A DNA stretch of 64,000 nt from Streptomyces sp. NBRC 109706. Its GTDB lineage: Bacteria > Actinomycetota > Actinomycetes > Streptomycetales > Streptomycetaceae. Positions 1-8,942 of this stretch are shown here, piece after piece. Every line of letters begins with the position of its first letter. Within the stretch, counting starts at the first letter, position 1. Under the pieces are notes generated by a model that was not told the origin of the DNA, did no database searches, and was given only the letters and a program-made list of their open reading frames with translations. Location of the stretch: positions 186,001 to 250,000 of the forward strand of contig NZ_BBOM01000005.1 in NCBI RefSeq assembly GCF_000974485.1, given 5' to 3'. The position numbers were made by a program, and so were the translations under genes.

Positions 1-1587
1 CCCGTCGTGCGTCAGCCGCCACCGCTCCACCGGGAAGCCGAGCAGGGAGTACGGCACGGCGACATGCAACGGCACCGGACTGCGCGGCTCGTCGCCGCGC
101 CGAAACGCCTCGGCCAGCGCGGCCCGCAGCGGCCCCGGCGGATCGCCGGGGCCGACCGCCCTGGAGTCCTCGGCGATCGCGGTGAGCTGGCCGTCGCCCC
201 TGACGACACAGACCCGCCAGTCGTACCGGCCGCGCTCCCAGCCGTGCGGCGTGATCTCCAGCAGCGCATGCGCGTCCACCCCGTCGGCCCGCTCCGCCGG
301 GAGGTCGAGCAGCTCCCACTCCATGTCCCAGGGCGGCTCGGGGCGCGGGCGCCGCCGCAGCAGGGCGGCGCGGTGCCGCAGCCGCTCGTCCTGCTCCTCG
401 CGCAGCCCGATGCGCACCCGGCGCGGCAGGCCGGGCGCCTGCGCGGCCAGCCTGCGGACCCAGTCCAGCAGGCGCTCCTCGGCCCGCGCCGAGCCGGGGA
501 AGGGACGCTCGTCGGTGGCCGCGCGGAGCGCGTAGTGCAGCACCGCCTCCAGCTCGGTGACGCCCCGTCTGAGGTCGTAGAGCAGGCCGAGGCCGTCCCG
601 CCAGCCCCTGGGGGCGGGCAGCGTGCCCTCGTAGGGGCGGCCGCGCAGCTCGGCGACCAGCTCGCCCAGCCGTTTGGTGGAGACCGGCGGCGGCAGATCG
701 GCCAACAGGCCGAGCAGTTCGACGCGTTGACCGGGCGAGAGGGCGCCAGGGACGCCGACGGACAGCTCGATCTGCGCGTCCGTCCAGGTGGTCTCGCCCG
801 AGTCCACATCCCGGTGGCGCTCGGCGTGCAGCGTGTCATGGGCGTGCACCACGCGCTGATAGCCGTCGTCGGCAAGCGCGCCGACCGGGCCGACCGCGTC
901 CGGGAGGCGGCGTAACTGGACGACCGAGGTGGCCAGCCCGCCGTCCCTGCCGTCCCTGCGGGCCTTGAGCACGCCGATCACCTCGCCGCGCTCCAGATCG
1001 ACCAGCGGCCCGCCCGAGACGCCGGCCGGGAACTCGTCCTCGTTGCCGAGGCGGAGCAGCCCGTCCGCGCCCATCTGGCCCTTGATGGTGCAGCGGCCGC
1101 TCATGTCGACGAAGGAGCCGGCCACTTCGGCGAAGCCGAAGAAGGCGACCTCCTCCCGGGTGAAGACGCGGGCGGTGCGCTCCGTGAGCCAGACGCAGCC
1201 GGGGCCTTCCGGGCCCGGCGGCGGCGGATCGAGCAGCCGGACCAGCGCCAGATCGGGAGCCGGCCAGAACCCGCCGCCGGGCGGCGGCTCCTCGGGCTCG
1301 GCCCATTCCACCCGCCCGGCGACCGGGCGGTCCACACCTCTGAAGGTCAGCCCCACCTCGCGCCTCCCCTCCCGGCCGCCGTCCCCGCCCAGGGCCACAT
1401 GGGCGCAGGTGAGCACCCACTCGGGGGCGACGAAGAACCCGCTGCCGCGCGGTGGCGGCGGCTCGCCCTCGGCATACCCGGTCGGCGGCGGATGGATGCG
1501 TACGGTGGCGGCGGCGACGAGCGGCGCCAGGGTCTCGAAGGGGTCCACGCCCGCCGGCCGTGCGCCCCCGGCGTCCCCCCATGTCAC
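1..1587 (-). CDS. Trypsin-like protease with VMAP-C type C-terminal region (3' end outside window)
   Basis: The first 529 codons are present and the gene runs off the left edge. The N-terminal third is a trypsin-like fold with the triad His63 (LTCAHV), Asp112 (PDLALVRL) and Ser191 (GVSGGPL), so the protease looks active. It lacks a signal peptide, so a cytosolic protease is inferred. A helical segment (IELSVGVPGALSPGQ onward) resembles effector-associated domains, and the end (PLHVAVPYSLLGFPVERWRL) resembles the VMAP-C domain of ternary conflict systems. The GTG start at 1587 overlaps the TGA of the upstream Trypco gene (GTGA), which implies translational coupling. Domain names are from family memory; substrate and trigger are unknown. 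Confidence 0.85.
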   Translation of the reverse strand, partial: MTWGDAGGARPAGVDPFETLAPLVAAATVRIHPPPTGYAEGEPPPPRGSGFFVAPEWVLTCAHVALGGDGGREGRREVGLTFRGVDRPVAGRVEWAEPEEPPPGGGFWPAPDLALVRLLDPPPPGPEGPGCVWLTERTARVFTREEVAFFGFAEVAGSFVDMSGRCTIKGQMGADGLLRLGNEDEFPAGVSGGPLVDLERGEVIGVLKARRDGRDGGLATSVVQLRRLPDAVGPVGALADDGYQRVVHAHDTLHAERHRDVDSGETTWTDAQIELSVGVPGALSPGQRVELLGLLADLPPPVSTKRLGELVAELRGRPYEGTLPAPRGWRDGLGLLYDLRRGVTELEAVLHYALRAATDERPFPGSARAEERLLDWVRRLAAQAPGLPRRVRIGLREEQDERLRHRAALLRRRPRPEPPWDMEWELLDLPAERADGVDAHALLEITPHGWERGRYDWRVCVVRGDGQLTAIAEDSRAVGPGDPPGPLRAALAEAFRRGDEPRSPVPLHVAVPYSLLGFPVERWRLTHDG

Positions 1588-2015
1588 GTGGCGTCCCGGG
1601 ACGGCCCGGCGACCGGCGGGCCCTGCCAGGTGAGGGTGACCGTGATGGCGCCCTTGGCCTCGCCCTCGGCGAGCAGGCCGACGACCTTGCCGGCCTTGGC
1701 GGTCAGCTCGATGCCGAAGCTCACGCTGACCTCGTCGGGGCGGGCGTCGCGCACCCCGTCGGCGACCGAGGCGGCGACGCCGCTGATCAGATCGCGGAAG
1801 CTCTCCAACTGGGCCACCGCGCGCTGGGCGATCCCCGTGTCCGAATAACTGGAGCCCGAATTACCGGGGCTTGAACCGCCGGGGCTTGAACCGCCGGAAC
1901 CCGAATAGCCGGAGCGCGGCTGCTGTTCGGGCACCTGGGCCTGTTCGGCATCCGAGATCCTGGCCCATACCGGGGTGCCGTCCGGCAGGCTGACCCGGGT
2001 GACTTCGCTGCTCAT
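1584..2015 (-). CDS. Trypsin-co-occurring domain protein (Trypco1/CU044_2847-like)
   Basis: A 143-residue protein opening with VSLPDGTPVWARI and closing with a beta-rich segment (VSVSFGIELTAKAGKVVGLLAEGEAKGAITVTLTW), the pattern of the small proteins encoded beside trypsin/VMAP genes. A Gly/Ser/Pro linker at residues about 37-57 is built from tandem 15-bp DNA repeats. It lies directly upstream of, and overlaps by 4 bp, the trypsin/VMAP gene, so the two are one operon. The ATG at 2015 is chosen because the family motif starts a few residues later. Its molecular role is not established; it may act as an adaptor or substrate of the protease. Confidence 0.8.
   Translation of the reverse strand: MSSEVTRVSLPDGTPVWARISDAEQAQVPEQQPRSGYSGSGGSSPGGSSPGNSGSSYSDTGIAQRAVAQLESFRDLISGVAASVADGVRDARPDEVSVSFGIELTAKAGKVVGLLAEGEAKGAITVTLTWQGPPVAGPSRDAT
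1864..1893. repeat. Tandem 15-bp repeat in the Trypco linker
   Basis: CCGGGGCTTGAACCG occurs twice head to tail (1864-1878, 1879-1893), with a degenerate third copy after it. It encodes a repeating five-residue SSPGG unit in the linker of the Trypco protein, so copy-number changes keep frame. Confidence 0.85.
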
Positions 2016-2138
2016 GAGACCCCCGTCGCTCCTTGTGTGCAGGCAGGTTACCGGCCGCCACCGACAGTTGCCTATCCTGGACTTTCTTTCCGCTACCGTC
2101 CCGTAACCACGTCCCCTTCCCGGAGCTTGGAGCACGCC

Positions 2139-2318
2139 GTGTACTTCACCGACCGAGGCATCGAGGAACTCGCCCAGCGGCGCGGCGAGGAGGAGGTCAG
2201 CTTCGACTGGCTCGCCGAGCAGCTGCGCACCTTCGTGGATCTCAACCCGGACTTCGAGGTGCCGGTCGAGCGACTCGCCACCTGGCTGGCCCGGTTGGAC
2301 GACGAGGACGACGAGTAG
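2139..2318 (+). CDS. Small DUF6104-like protein
   Basis: A 59-residue acidic protein (VYFTDRGIEELAQRRGEEEVSFDWLAEQLRTF...), ending DDEDDE. The GTG start has a GGAG Shine-Dalgarno about 7 bp upstream, and the conserved YFTDRGIEEL segment begins immediately after it. Small proteins of this pattern are widespread in Streptomyces and carry no assigned function. It is divergent from the Trypco/trypsin operon, so the two share a 120 bp promoter region. It has no membrane segment, signal or cysteine. Confidence 0.8.
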   Translation: MYFTDRGIEELAQRRGEEEVSFDWLAEQLRTFVDLNPDFEVPVERLATWLARLDDEDDE

Positions 2319-2543
2319 TCGGGAACGCGTGGTCCGCGGCCCCGGAGTTCGAGGGGGCGCGCGGTGGGGCGACACGCTCACACGTCGCGCGCGCCCGGCG
2401 CGCGCGAGTTGGGCGCGCAACGATCCGAACGTCGAGAGCGGCCCCGGCCCTTGACGCGAGCCACACGCGATATATCGTGTTCCTTGCGAATGCGATAGAG
2501 ACGTGTGTCGTCGGCCGCCGGGCCGCGATTCGAGGGAGGCGCG

Positions 2544-3440
2544 ATGGCGCGGAACAACGAGTGGTCCATCGCCGAGCCCCGCACGCTCTCCTTCGCGGAG
2601 GATCCGGTCCAGGTGCTTGAGGTCCGGGTGATGGGCGGCACGGTCAACGTGGTGGGCACGGACGAGCCCGCCGCCCGCCTGGAGATCTCGGCGGTCAACG
2701 GCCCACCGCTGCTGGTCAGCCTGTCGGGTGAGCGCCTGGTCGTGGGCTATCGCGATCTGCCGTGGCAGGGGTTCCTGCCCTGGCTCTCCCGTCGACGCGC
2801 CTCCCGGGAGGCGGTGATCTCCCTTTCCGTGCCGCGCGGTTGCCGGGTCACACTCGCCGCCGTCGGCGCCGAGATGATGATCAACGGCGTCTCCGGCCCC
2901 TGCGACGTCAACACGCTCACCGGGGACGTCACGCTGGTGGGGCTCGGCGGCCGGGTCTCCGTCGAGTCCGTCTCCGGGGCCGTCGCGGCCCAGTCGGTCA
3001 CGGGGCCGCTGCGCTTCCATTCCGTCTCCGGAGATCTGACGGCCCTGGAGAGCGGCGGGCCCAGCCTCACGGCCGACTCCGTGAGCGGGAGTCTGGTGAT
3101 CGATATCGCCGACGCCGCTCCGCCGCCCGATGTGCGGCTCGGCACGATCTCGGGCGAGTTGGCGCTGCGCGTCCCCGAGCAGACGAACGCCACGATCTCC
3201 GGGCACACGATCACGGGCGCGATCTCCTGTGCCATCCCGGGGATGCGAGTCGGCGGCTGGCGCGCCAGACAGCTCTCCGCCAGTCTCGGTTCCGGCGCCG
3301 GCTCGATCAGCTGCTCCTCCGTGTCGGGCCCCATCGTGTTGCTGCCGGGCCCGGCCGCCGAGGCGTCCCCGTCCGCCGAGGAGTCCGCCGCGGACGAGCC
3401 GCGAGTCGACCGTCCCACCACCGCCCGTAAGGATGTGTGA
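2544..3440 (+). CDS. DUF4097 family beta-strand repeat protein
   Basis: A 298-residue protein with a GAGGGAGG ribosome site before ATG 2544. From about residue 110 it has recurrent [S/T]-[V/I]-[S/T]-G turns every 10-20 residues (GVSGPC, SVSGAV, SVTGPL, SVSGDL, SVSGSL, TISGEL, SSVSGPI), typical of the DUF4097 right-handed beta-helix/adhesin-like fold. There is no signal peptide or membrane span. Its TGA lies just before the PadR gene, so the two form an operon. This pairing is recurrent in Streptomyces; the biochemical role is unknown. Confidence 0.85.
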   Translation: MARNNEWSIAEPRTLSFAEDPVQVLEVRVMGGTVNVVGTDEPAARLEISAVNGPPLLVSLSGERLVVGYRDLPWQGFLPWLSRRRASREAVISLSVPRGCRVTLAAVGAEMMINGVSGPCDVNTLTGDVTLVGLGGRVSVESVSGAVAAQSVTGPLRFHSVSGDLTALESGGPSLTADSVSGSLVIDIADAAPPPDVRLGTISGELALRVPEQTNATISGHTITGAISCAIPGMRVGGWRARQLSASLGSGAGSISCSSVSGPIVLLPGPAAEASPSAEESAADEPRVDRPTTARKDV

Positions 3441-3441
3441 G

Positions 3442-4389
3442 ATGCCTCCTGTCTTCGGTCACGGCCGGCTCCGCCTCTATCTGCTCAAGCTGCTGGCGGA
3501 GGCCCCGAGGCACGGCTACGAGGTGATCCGCCTGCTGGAGGAGCGCTTCCAGGGCCTCTACGCCCCGTCCGCCGGCACGGTCTACCCCCGGCTGGCCAAG
3601 TTGGCCTCCGAGGGCCTGGTCAGCCACACCGAGGAGGGCGGCCGGAAGATCTACTCGCTGACGCCCGACGGCCAGCGGGAGTTGGCCAACCGCCAGCACG
3701 AGCTGGCCGCGTTGGAGCGCGAGTTGGGAGAGTCGCTGGCCGCGCTGGCCGCCGGCATCCGCGAGGATGTCAGCGCCTCGGCCGAGGATCTCCGGGAGGA
3801 GGTCATGCGCGCCGCGGCCGCCGGTGCGCGCCACGGCGGAGGCCCGGGCCCCGACGGCCATCCGGACTGGCGGCGGCAGGCCCGATGGGCCAGGCAGGAG
3901 GCCAGGCGGGCGCGTTCCACGGCCCCGCCGGCGCCGGACGGGCCCGAGGGCCCCGAGGACGGCCCAGACGCGACCGGCCGGGAGCAGTTCGAGCAGGCCG
4001 CCCGCCGTATCCAGGAGCAGGTGCGCTCCCGGGCCGGCGCCGGCGACTGGCCCGGCGCGGTCCGCGCCGGATTCGACGGCCTCAGCGGCGAGTTGGGCAG
4101 CTGGAGCCGCTGGGTCGAGCCGCATATGCCCTGGCCCGGTGGCTGGTCCCAGCCGCCCGAGGAGGATGCGCCGCCCGGCGCCGAGGAGGCCGCTCCCGAG
4201 CAGGGAGGCGGCGATCAGCCGGCGGATCCGGCGCGGGCCCTGGAGCAGCTGCTGGACAGGTTCCGCGACGATGTGCGCGACGCCGCCCGCGACCATGGCG
4301 TCAGCCAGGAGCAGTTGCGGGAGGCACGCCGCCATATCTCGGTGGCCTCGGCCCATCTGGTGGCCATGCTGCGCTCTCCCCAGCCCTGA
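3442..4389 (+). CDS. PadR family transcriptional regulator with long C-terminal extension
   Basis: The N-terminal about 90 residues are a PadR winged helix (LYLLKLLAEAPRHGYEVIRLLEERFQG, SAGTVYPRLAKLASEGLV, GRKIYSLTPDG). PadR proteins are usually 110-180 residues; this one has 315, with a disordered Pro/Gly/Asp middle and a coiled-coil-like end (ALEQLLDRFRDDVRDAARDHGVSQEQLREARRHI). ATG 3442 is preferred over the in-frame ATG 3433 because the GTAAGGA element then sits about 9 bp away. It is co-transcribed with the DUF4097 gene and may autoregulate that pair. Confidence 0.88.
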   Translation: MPPVFGHGRLRLYLLKLLAEAPRHGYEVIRLLEERFQGLYAPSAGTVYPRLAKLASEGLVSHTEEGGRKIYSLTPDGQRELANRQHELAALERELGESLAALAAGIREDVSASAEDLREEVMRAAAAGARHGGGPGPDGHPDWRRQARWARQEARRARSTAPPAPDGPEGPEDGPDATGREQFEQAARRIQEQVRSRAGAGDWPGAVRAGFDGLSGELGSWSRWVEPHMPWPGGWSQPPEEDAPPGAEEAAPEQGGGDQPADPARALEQLLDRFRDDVRDAARDHGVSQEQLREARRHISVASAHLVAMLRSPQP

Positions 4390-4424
4390 CACCCGCCCCC
4401 CTCCTGCCCGCCGGCGTGAGCCGT

Positions 4425-4445
4425 CGGCCCCGAGCGACGGGGCCG
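4425..4445. terminator. Bidirectional hairpin between padR and dehydrogenase
   Basis: CGGCCCC and GGGGCCG form a perfect 7-bp stem with a 7-nt loop between two convergent genes. There is no long T tract, as is common in Streptomyces. Confidence 0.6.
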
Positions 4446-4450
4446 CCGGC

Positions 4451-5413
4451 TCAGGGGGTCAGCACGATCTTCCCGAAGACGTCGCCGCGTTCGATCCGGC
4501 CCAGCGCCTCGCCGACCCGGTCCAGCGGCAGCGTCGAGTCGATCAGCGGACGCACCCCCTTGGCCTGGCAGAAGGACAACAGCGAGGCCAGCTCCTCCTT
4601 GCTCCCCATGGTGGAGCCCACCACCCGCAGCTCCAGGAAGAAGATGCGGTTCAGTTCGGCCTCCGGCAGGCTCTGCCCCGAGGTGGCGCCCGAGATGACC
4701 ACGGTGCCGCCCGGCCGCAGCGAACGCACCGAGTGCCGCCAGGTGGCCGAGCCCACCGTCTCCAGCACGGCGTCCACCCGCCGGGGCAGCCGGGCCCCCG
4801 GCTCATAGGCGCCCTCGGCGCCCAGGGCCAGCGCCCGCTCCCGCTTGCCCTCGTCCCTGCTGGTGACCAGCATCCGCAGGCCCGCCGCCGTGCCCAGGAT
4901 CACCGCGGCGGTGGCGACGCCACCGCCGGCGCCCTGCACCAACACGCTGTCCCCCGGCCGCACATCGGCCCGGCTGAAGAGCATCCGGTAGGCCGTCAAC
5001 CACGCGGTCGGCAGGCAGGCGGCCTCCTCGAAGGACAGCTCGGGCGGCTTGGGCAGCAGATTCCACCGAGGCACCGTCACATACTCGGCGAACGTTCCCT
5101 GGTACTTCTCGGTCAGCAGCGTTCTGCGCTCGTCGGGCCCCACCCCGTGGCCGGAGTCCCCGATCACCGAGTGCAGCACCACCTCGTTCCCGTCCTCGTC
5201 GATGCCGGCCCCGTCGCAGCCCAGGATCATCGGCAACGCGCCCTCGCCCAGGCCCACCCCGCGCAGGGACCACAGGTCGTGGTGGTTGACCGAGGCCGCC
5301 TTCACCCGCACCCGCGCCCAGTTCGGCGCCACCTCGGGATCGGGCCGATCGCCGAGTCGCAGTCCGCTGAGCGGTCGGTCCCGGTCAAAATGGCTCACAT
5401 ATGCGGCGAACAT
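4451..5413 (-). CDS. Zinc-binding-dehydrogenase family (MDR) oxidoreductase
   Basis: A 320-residue medium-chain dehydrogenase/reductase. The GroES-like half contains VRVKAASVNHHDLWSLRG and ILGCDGAG; the Rossmann half has the nucleotide motif GAGGGVATAAV and ends ERGDVFGKIVLTP. The structural-zinc cysteine cluster is not evident, as in quinone-oxidoreductase-like members, so NADPH-dependent reduction of a small carbonyl or quinone is more likely than alcohol oxidation. The ATG at 5413 gives the conserved MFAAYVSHFDRDRPLSGL start; longer in-frame starts exist upstream. Substrate unknown. Confidence 0.88.
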   Translation of the reverse strand: MFAAYVSHFDRDRPLSGLRLGDRPDPEVAPNWARVRVKAASVNHHDLWSLRGVGLGEGALPMILGCDGAGIDEDGNEVVLHSVIGDSGHGVGPDERRTLLTEKYQGTFAEYVTVPRWNLLPKPPELSFEEAACLPTAWLTAYRMLFSRADVRPGDSVLVQGAGGGVATAAVILGTAAGLRMLVTSRDEGKRERALALGAEGAYEPGARLPRRVDAVLETVGSATWRHSVRSLRPGGTVVISGATSGQSLPEAELNRIFFLELRVVGSTMGSKEELASLLSFCQAKGVRPLIDSTLPLDRVGEALGRIERGDVFGKIVLTP

Positions 5414-5541
5414 GTCGCGCACGCTAGCCGGGTCGACGGCCCGGGGCCACCCCGCCCGCCGGGCCGCACCGTACAGAACCGCACGGTCCATTCCCGAAGC
5501 GGTCCTGAGGTGCAAAGATGATTCTTTTCGGGGAGGTTGAC

Positions 5542-6084
5542 ATGGGGACGCTGTTTCTTCGCCGGCTCAGCAGATGGCAGGCCGAGACGGAGCGCGAGCA
5601 GCTCGGTGATCTGCACGCCGCCTCGCGTGACGACATCCCGGGTGCGCCGCCGCCCGATCGGGCGGCCTTTCTCCGCCGCTTCGTCGATTTCGACGTGCAG
5701 CAGCCGGATTTCGACCTGGTGTTGGCGGGCGATCCACAACCGGCCGGCTACGCCTACGGTTTTGTCGCCGAGCAGTACGGCTCCTGGTGGCCCGGTTTCC
5801 GTGAGGAGCCACACGACCTGGAGCAACTGGCGGAGACCCGCCGGGTGTTCGTGGTCGCCGGGCTGATGGTGCATCCCCGGCGGCGGCGCCAGGGGCTGGC
5901 CGGGCGGCTGCTGCGCGAGTTGCTTTCCCGTGGCTCGGCGCCCGTGGCGTTGGCCCTGATCGAGCCGGACAATGTCGCGGGGCAGACGGCCGCGCAGTCC
6001 CTGGGGTGGAGCAAGTCCGGCCAGCTGACCCCGGTGGACGGCACCCCGTTGGGCGCCTGGACCATCCCGCTCAACGGCGGCTGA
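5542..6084 (+). CDS. GNAT family N-acetyltransferase
   Basis: A 180-residue GNAT protein. The acetyl-CoA loop is visible as [26 protein letters not shown] (V-x-P-x-x-R-R-x-G-x-G/A), followed by [22 protein letters not shown] 5542 is chosen for the GGGAGG element 5 bp upstream; an in-frame ATG at 5518 also has a GAGGTG element and would add 8 residues. It is divergent from the dehydrogenase. The acceptor substrate cannot be deduced. Confidence 0.85.
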   Translation: MGTLFLRRLSRWQAETEREQLGDLHAASRDDIPGAPPPDRAAFLRRFVDFDVQQPDFDLVLAGDPQPAGYAYGFVAEQYGSWWPGFREEPHDLEQLAETRRVFVVAGLMVHPRRRRQGLAGRLLRELLSRGSAPVALALIEPDNVAGQTAAQSLGWSKSGQLTPVDGTPLGAWTIPLNGG

Positions 6085-6111
6085 CCCGAGCCACCGGCCG
6101 CAAACCACAGC

Positions 6112-6136
6112 GGCCCGCGCCACGACGGCGCGGGCC
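6112..6136. terminator. Bidirectional terminator hairpin
   Basis: GGCCCGCGCC and GGCGCGGGCC form a perfect 10-bp stem with a 5-nt loop between the convergent acetyltransferase and ABC ATPase genes. Confidence 0.75.
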
Positions 6137-6150
6137 CGGGTCCCTGAGCC

Positions 6151-6948
6151 TCAGAGCACCTTGGAGAGGAAGGCGCGGGTGCGTTCCTCGCGGGGATCGG
6201 CCAGCACATCGCGCGGGGCGCCGGTCTCCACGACGGCGCCCTCGTCCATGAAGACCAGGCTGTCGCCGACCTCGCGGGCGAAGCCCATCTCATGGGTGAC
6301 CACGATCATGGTCATGCCGGACTCGGCGAGCTGGCGCATCACGTCCAGCACCTCGCCGACCAGCTCCGGGTCGAGCGCCGAGGTGGGCTCGTCGAAGAGC
6401 ATCAGCTTCGGCTCCATCGCCAACGCGCGGGCGATGGCCACCCGTTGCTGCTGTCCGCCGGAGAGCTGCGTCGGGTAGTTCAGCATCCGGTCGGCCAGGC
6501 CCACGCTGGTCAGCAACCGCTCGGCGCGTTCCCTGGCCTCCGCCCTCGGCACCCGTTTGACCTGGACGGGTGCCTCCATCACGTTCTCCAGGGCGGTCAT
6601 ATGCGGGAAGAGGTTGAACCGCTGGAAGACCATGCCGATATCGCGGCGCTGCTCTGCGACCTCGCGTTCCCGCATCTCGTAGAGCTTGTCGCCGCGCTGC
6701 CGGTAGCCCACCAGCTCGCCGTCCACCCAGAGCCGGCCGGCGTTGATCTTCTCCAGATGGTTGACGCAGCGCAGCAGGGTCGACTTGCCGGACCCCGAGG
6801 GGCCCACCACACAGCAGACCTCGCCGGAACTGACCTCAAGATCGATGCCCTTGAGCACCTCGACGGAGCCGAAGCGCTTGTGCACCCGCTCGGCCTTGAC
6901 CATCGGACGGCCGGACGTCGACCGGTCGGGCGTCGCATCCTTGGACAT
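6151..6948 (-). CDS. Polar amino acid ABC transporter ATP-binding protein
   Basis: A 265-residue ATPase of the GlnQ type: Walker [11 protein letters not shown]-loop [16 protein letters not shown], signature LSGGQQQR, Walker [13 protein letters not shown] and switch histidine VVTHEMGFA. It energises import with the permease and binding protein encoded upstream on the same strand. ATG 6948 has GGAGGG about 8 bp upstream; GTG 6957, which overlaps the permease stop as GTGA, is an alternative start. It is the last gene of the operon, followed by a strong hairpin. Confidence 0.95.
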   Translation of the reverse strand: MSKDATPDRSTSGRPMVKAERVHKRFGSVEVLKGIDLEVSSGEVCCVVGPSGSGKSTLLRCVNHLEKINAGRLWVDGELVGYRQRGDKLYEMREREVAEQRRDIGMVFQRFNLFPHMTALENVMEAPVQVKRVPRAEARERAERLLTSVGLADRMLNYPTQLSGGQQQRVAIARALAMEPKLMLFDEPTSALDPELVGEVLDVMRQLAESGMTMIVVTHEMGFAREVGDSLVFMDEGAVVETGAPRDVLADPREERTRAFLSKVL

Positions 6949-6953
6949 CGCGT

Positions 6954-7937
6954 TCACCCTCCACTCGCATCGGAGCCGCCGGCGCGACCGGAGGGACCGG
7001 TGGGGCTCTTGGTGCGGAAGCTGGTCAGCTGGGTGCGCACCCGGTGCCAGGCGGTGGGCGACAACTCCTGTTGACTGCCCTTGGCGAAATGTCGTTCCAG
7101 GTAGTACTGACCGATGCTGAACACCGTGGTGAGCACCAGATACCAGGCGGTGACCACCAACAGCATTTCCATGACCGCGAGGTTTCGGGAACTGATGTTG
7201 GTGCCGGCGCGGAACAACTCGTTGTACTGGATCGCATAGACCAGCGACGAGGTCTTCAGCATGTTGATGAACTCGTTGCCGGTGGGCGGGATGATCACCC
7301 GCATCGCCTGGGGAAGCACGATCCGCCGCAGTGTCCGGCCGTTGTTCATCCCGAGCGCGTGCGCCGCCTCGGTCTGTCCCCGGTCCACGGACTGGATGCC
7401 GGCCCTGGCGATCTCCGCCATATAGGCGGCCTCGTTGAGGCCGAGGCCCAGCAGCGCGGCGAGGAACGGCGTCATGACGTCGTTCATCTCGTCCTTGTAG
7501 AACCCCAGGTTCACCGTGTCGAAGATGTACGACAGGTTGTACCAGAGGAACAGCTGGACCAGCACCGGAGTGCCCCGGAAGAACCAGATATAGCCCCAGG
7601 CCACGCCGGAGAGCACCGGGTTGGTCGAGAGCCGCATCACGGCCAGGATCACGCCGAGGACCACGCCGAGAAGCATGGAGAGCACGGTGATCCAGAGCGT
7701 CTTGCCGGCGCCCTCGACGATGGTGTCGTAGGTGAGGTACTCCCCCACCACATCCCAGTTGATCTTGGCCTGGACAAACGCCCACACCAGCGCGCCGAGC
7801 AGCGCCAACACCAGGACGGCGCCGATCCACCGTCCCCAGTGTCGTACCGGGATGGCGACGATGTCCTCGGGCGGTACCGAGCCCGCCGGCGCCTCCTTCG
7901 AGACGCCGGCCGGCGGTGACTCACGGAAGTCTGACAC
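6954..7937 (-). CDS. Polar amino acid ABC transporter permease
   Basis: A 327-residue HisM/GlnP-type inner-membrane permease. After a hydrophilic N-terminus there are about five membrane spans (first at [18 protein letters not shown]), with the family EAA-type loop [29 protein letters not shown] that docks the ATPase. It begins with GTG 7937 and its stop overlaps a possible GTG start of the ATPase gene. Only one permease gene is present, so a homodimer is inferred. The substrate class (polar or acidic amino acid) is inferred from family. Confidence 0.95.
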   Translation of the reverse strand: MSDFRESPPAGVSKEAPAGSVPPEDIVAIPVRHWGRWIGAVLVLALLGALVWAFVQAKINWDVVGEYLTYDTIVEGAGKTLWITVLSMLLGVVLGVILAVMRLSTNPVLSGVAWGYIWFFRGTPVLVQLFLWYNLSYIFDTVNLGFYKDEMNDVMTPFLAALLGLGLNEAAYMAEIARAGIQSVDRGQTEAAHALGMNNGRTLRRIVLPQAMRVIIPPTGNEFINMLKTSSLVYAIQYNELFRAGTNISSRNLAVMEMLLVVTAWYLVLTTVFSIGQYYLERHFAKGSQQELSPTAWHRVRTQLTSFRTKSPTGPSGRAGGSDASGG

Positions 7938-7982
7938 GAAGATCGCTCTCGCTGGCTGTCGCTGCTGACTGGCCCTACCGGA

Positions 7983-8942
7983 TCATTCGCCGGCGTTGAC
8001 GGTCGCCTCGTCGATCGCGCCGGCCTCCGCGTTCCACTCGGCCAGGATCTCGGCATAGGTGCCGTTGTCGATGATCTCCTGGACGGCGGCCTGGAGCGCG
8101 TCGCGCAGCTCGGGGTTGTCCTTGGCGACCGCGATGCCGTAGGGCGCGGCGTCGATCTGCTCGCCGACCACCTTGAACAGCCCGCCGTCGCCGGCTGTCA
8201 GCTCGTTGTAGAGCGCCACCGGGTAGTCGGTGATCACCGCGTCGGCGCGGCCGCTCTGGAGCGCGGCGATGGAGTCGCTGTCCACCTGGTTGATCAGCGG
8301 GTTGATCGCCTCGTCGCAGGACTCCTGCGCCGCCTCGACGACCGCCTCGTTGGCGGTGCCCTGCTGGGCCGCGACGTTGAGGCCGCAGAGGTCGGCCACG
8401 GACTCGATGCCGTGCGGGTCGTCCGCCGGGACCAGGATGGCGGAGCCGGCCTGGAAGTAGTTGACGAAGTCGGCGCCGCCCTCGGCGTCCTCGCTGACGC
8501 CCTGCTGACGCTCGGCGGTGTCCGTCATCGCGGACATGATCACATCGTGACGGCCGTTGTTCAGGCCCAGGATGAGGCCGTCGAAGGTGCCGTTCTCGAA
8601 GACGAAGTCGACCCCGAGCACCTCGCCGAGCGCGGCGCCGATGTCCGGGTCGATGCCGGCGATCTCGTCGTTCTCGTCGATGAACTCGATGGGCGCGTAG
8701 GCGATGTCCGAACCGACCTTGATCTCGCCGGCGTTCCGGATGCTCTCCGGCAGCAGGTCGAACAGTTCGCCGCCTTCCTCGGTCTCCTCGGCACCGTTCG
8801 AGGACTCCGAACCGCCGGACCCGCCGGAGTCGCCTCCGGCGTCGTCGGTCTGGTCACCACAGGCACCGAGCAGCAGAACGCCGGCGGCGGCGAGCGCACC
8901 TGCCGCGGCCAGACGAGAGCGGCGAGTGAGGCTGGCAGTCAT
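7983..8942 (-). CDS. Amino acid ABC transporter substrate-binding lipoprotein
   Basis: A 319-residue SBP_bac_3 protein. The signal peptide (MTASLTRRSRLAAAGALAAAGVLLLGAC) ends in a lipobox, LLGAC, so it is anchored outside the membrane. A Gly/Ser/Glu linker follows, then the periplasmic-binding fold (EIKVGSDIAYAPIEFIDENDEIAGIDPDIGAALGEVLG). AGGAGG stands 8 bp before the ATG. It is first in the binding protein-permease-ATPase operon. Confidence 0.95.
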   Translation of the reverse strand: MTASLTRRSRLAAAGALAAAGVLLLGACGDQTDDAGGDSGGSGGSESSNGAEETEEGGELFDLLPESIRNAGEIKVGSDIAYAPIEFIDENDEIAGIDPDIGAALGEVLGVDFVFENGTFDGLILGLNNGRHDVIMSAMTDTAERQQGVSEDAEGGADFVNYFQAGSAILVPADDPHGIESVADLCGLNVAAQQGTANEAVVEAAQESCDEAINPLINQVDSDSIAALQSGRADAVITDYPVALYNELTAGDGGLFKVVGEQIDAAPYGIAVAKDNPELRDALQAAVQEIIDNGTYAEILAEWNAEAGAIDEATVNAGE

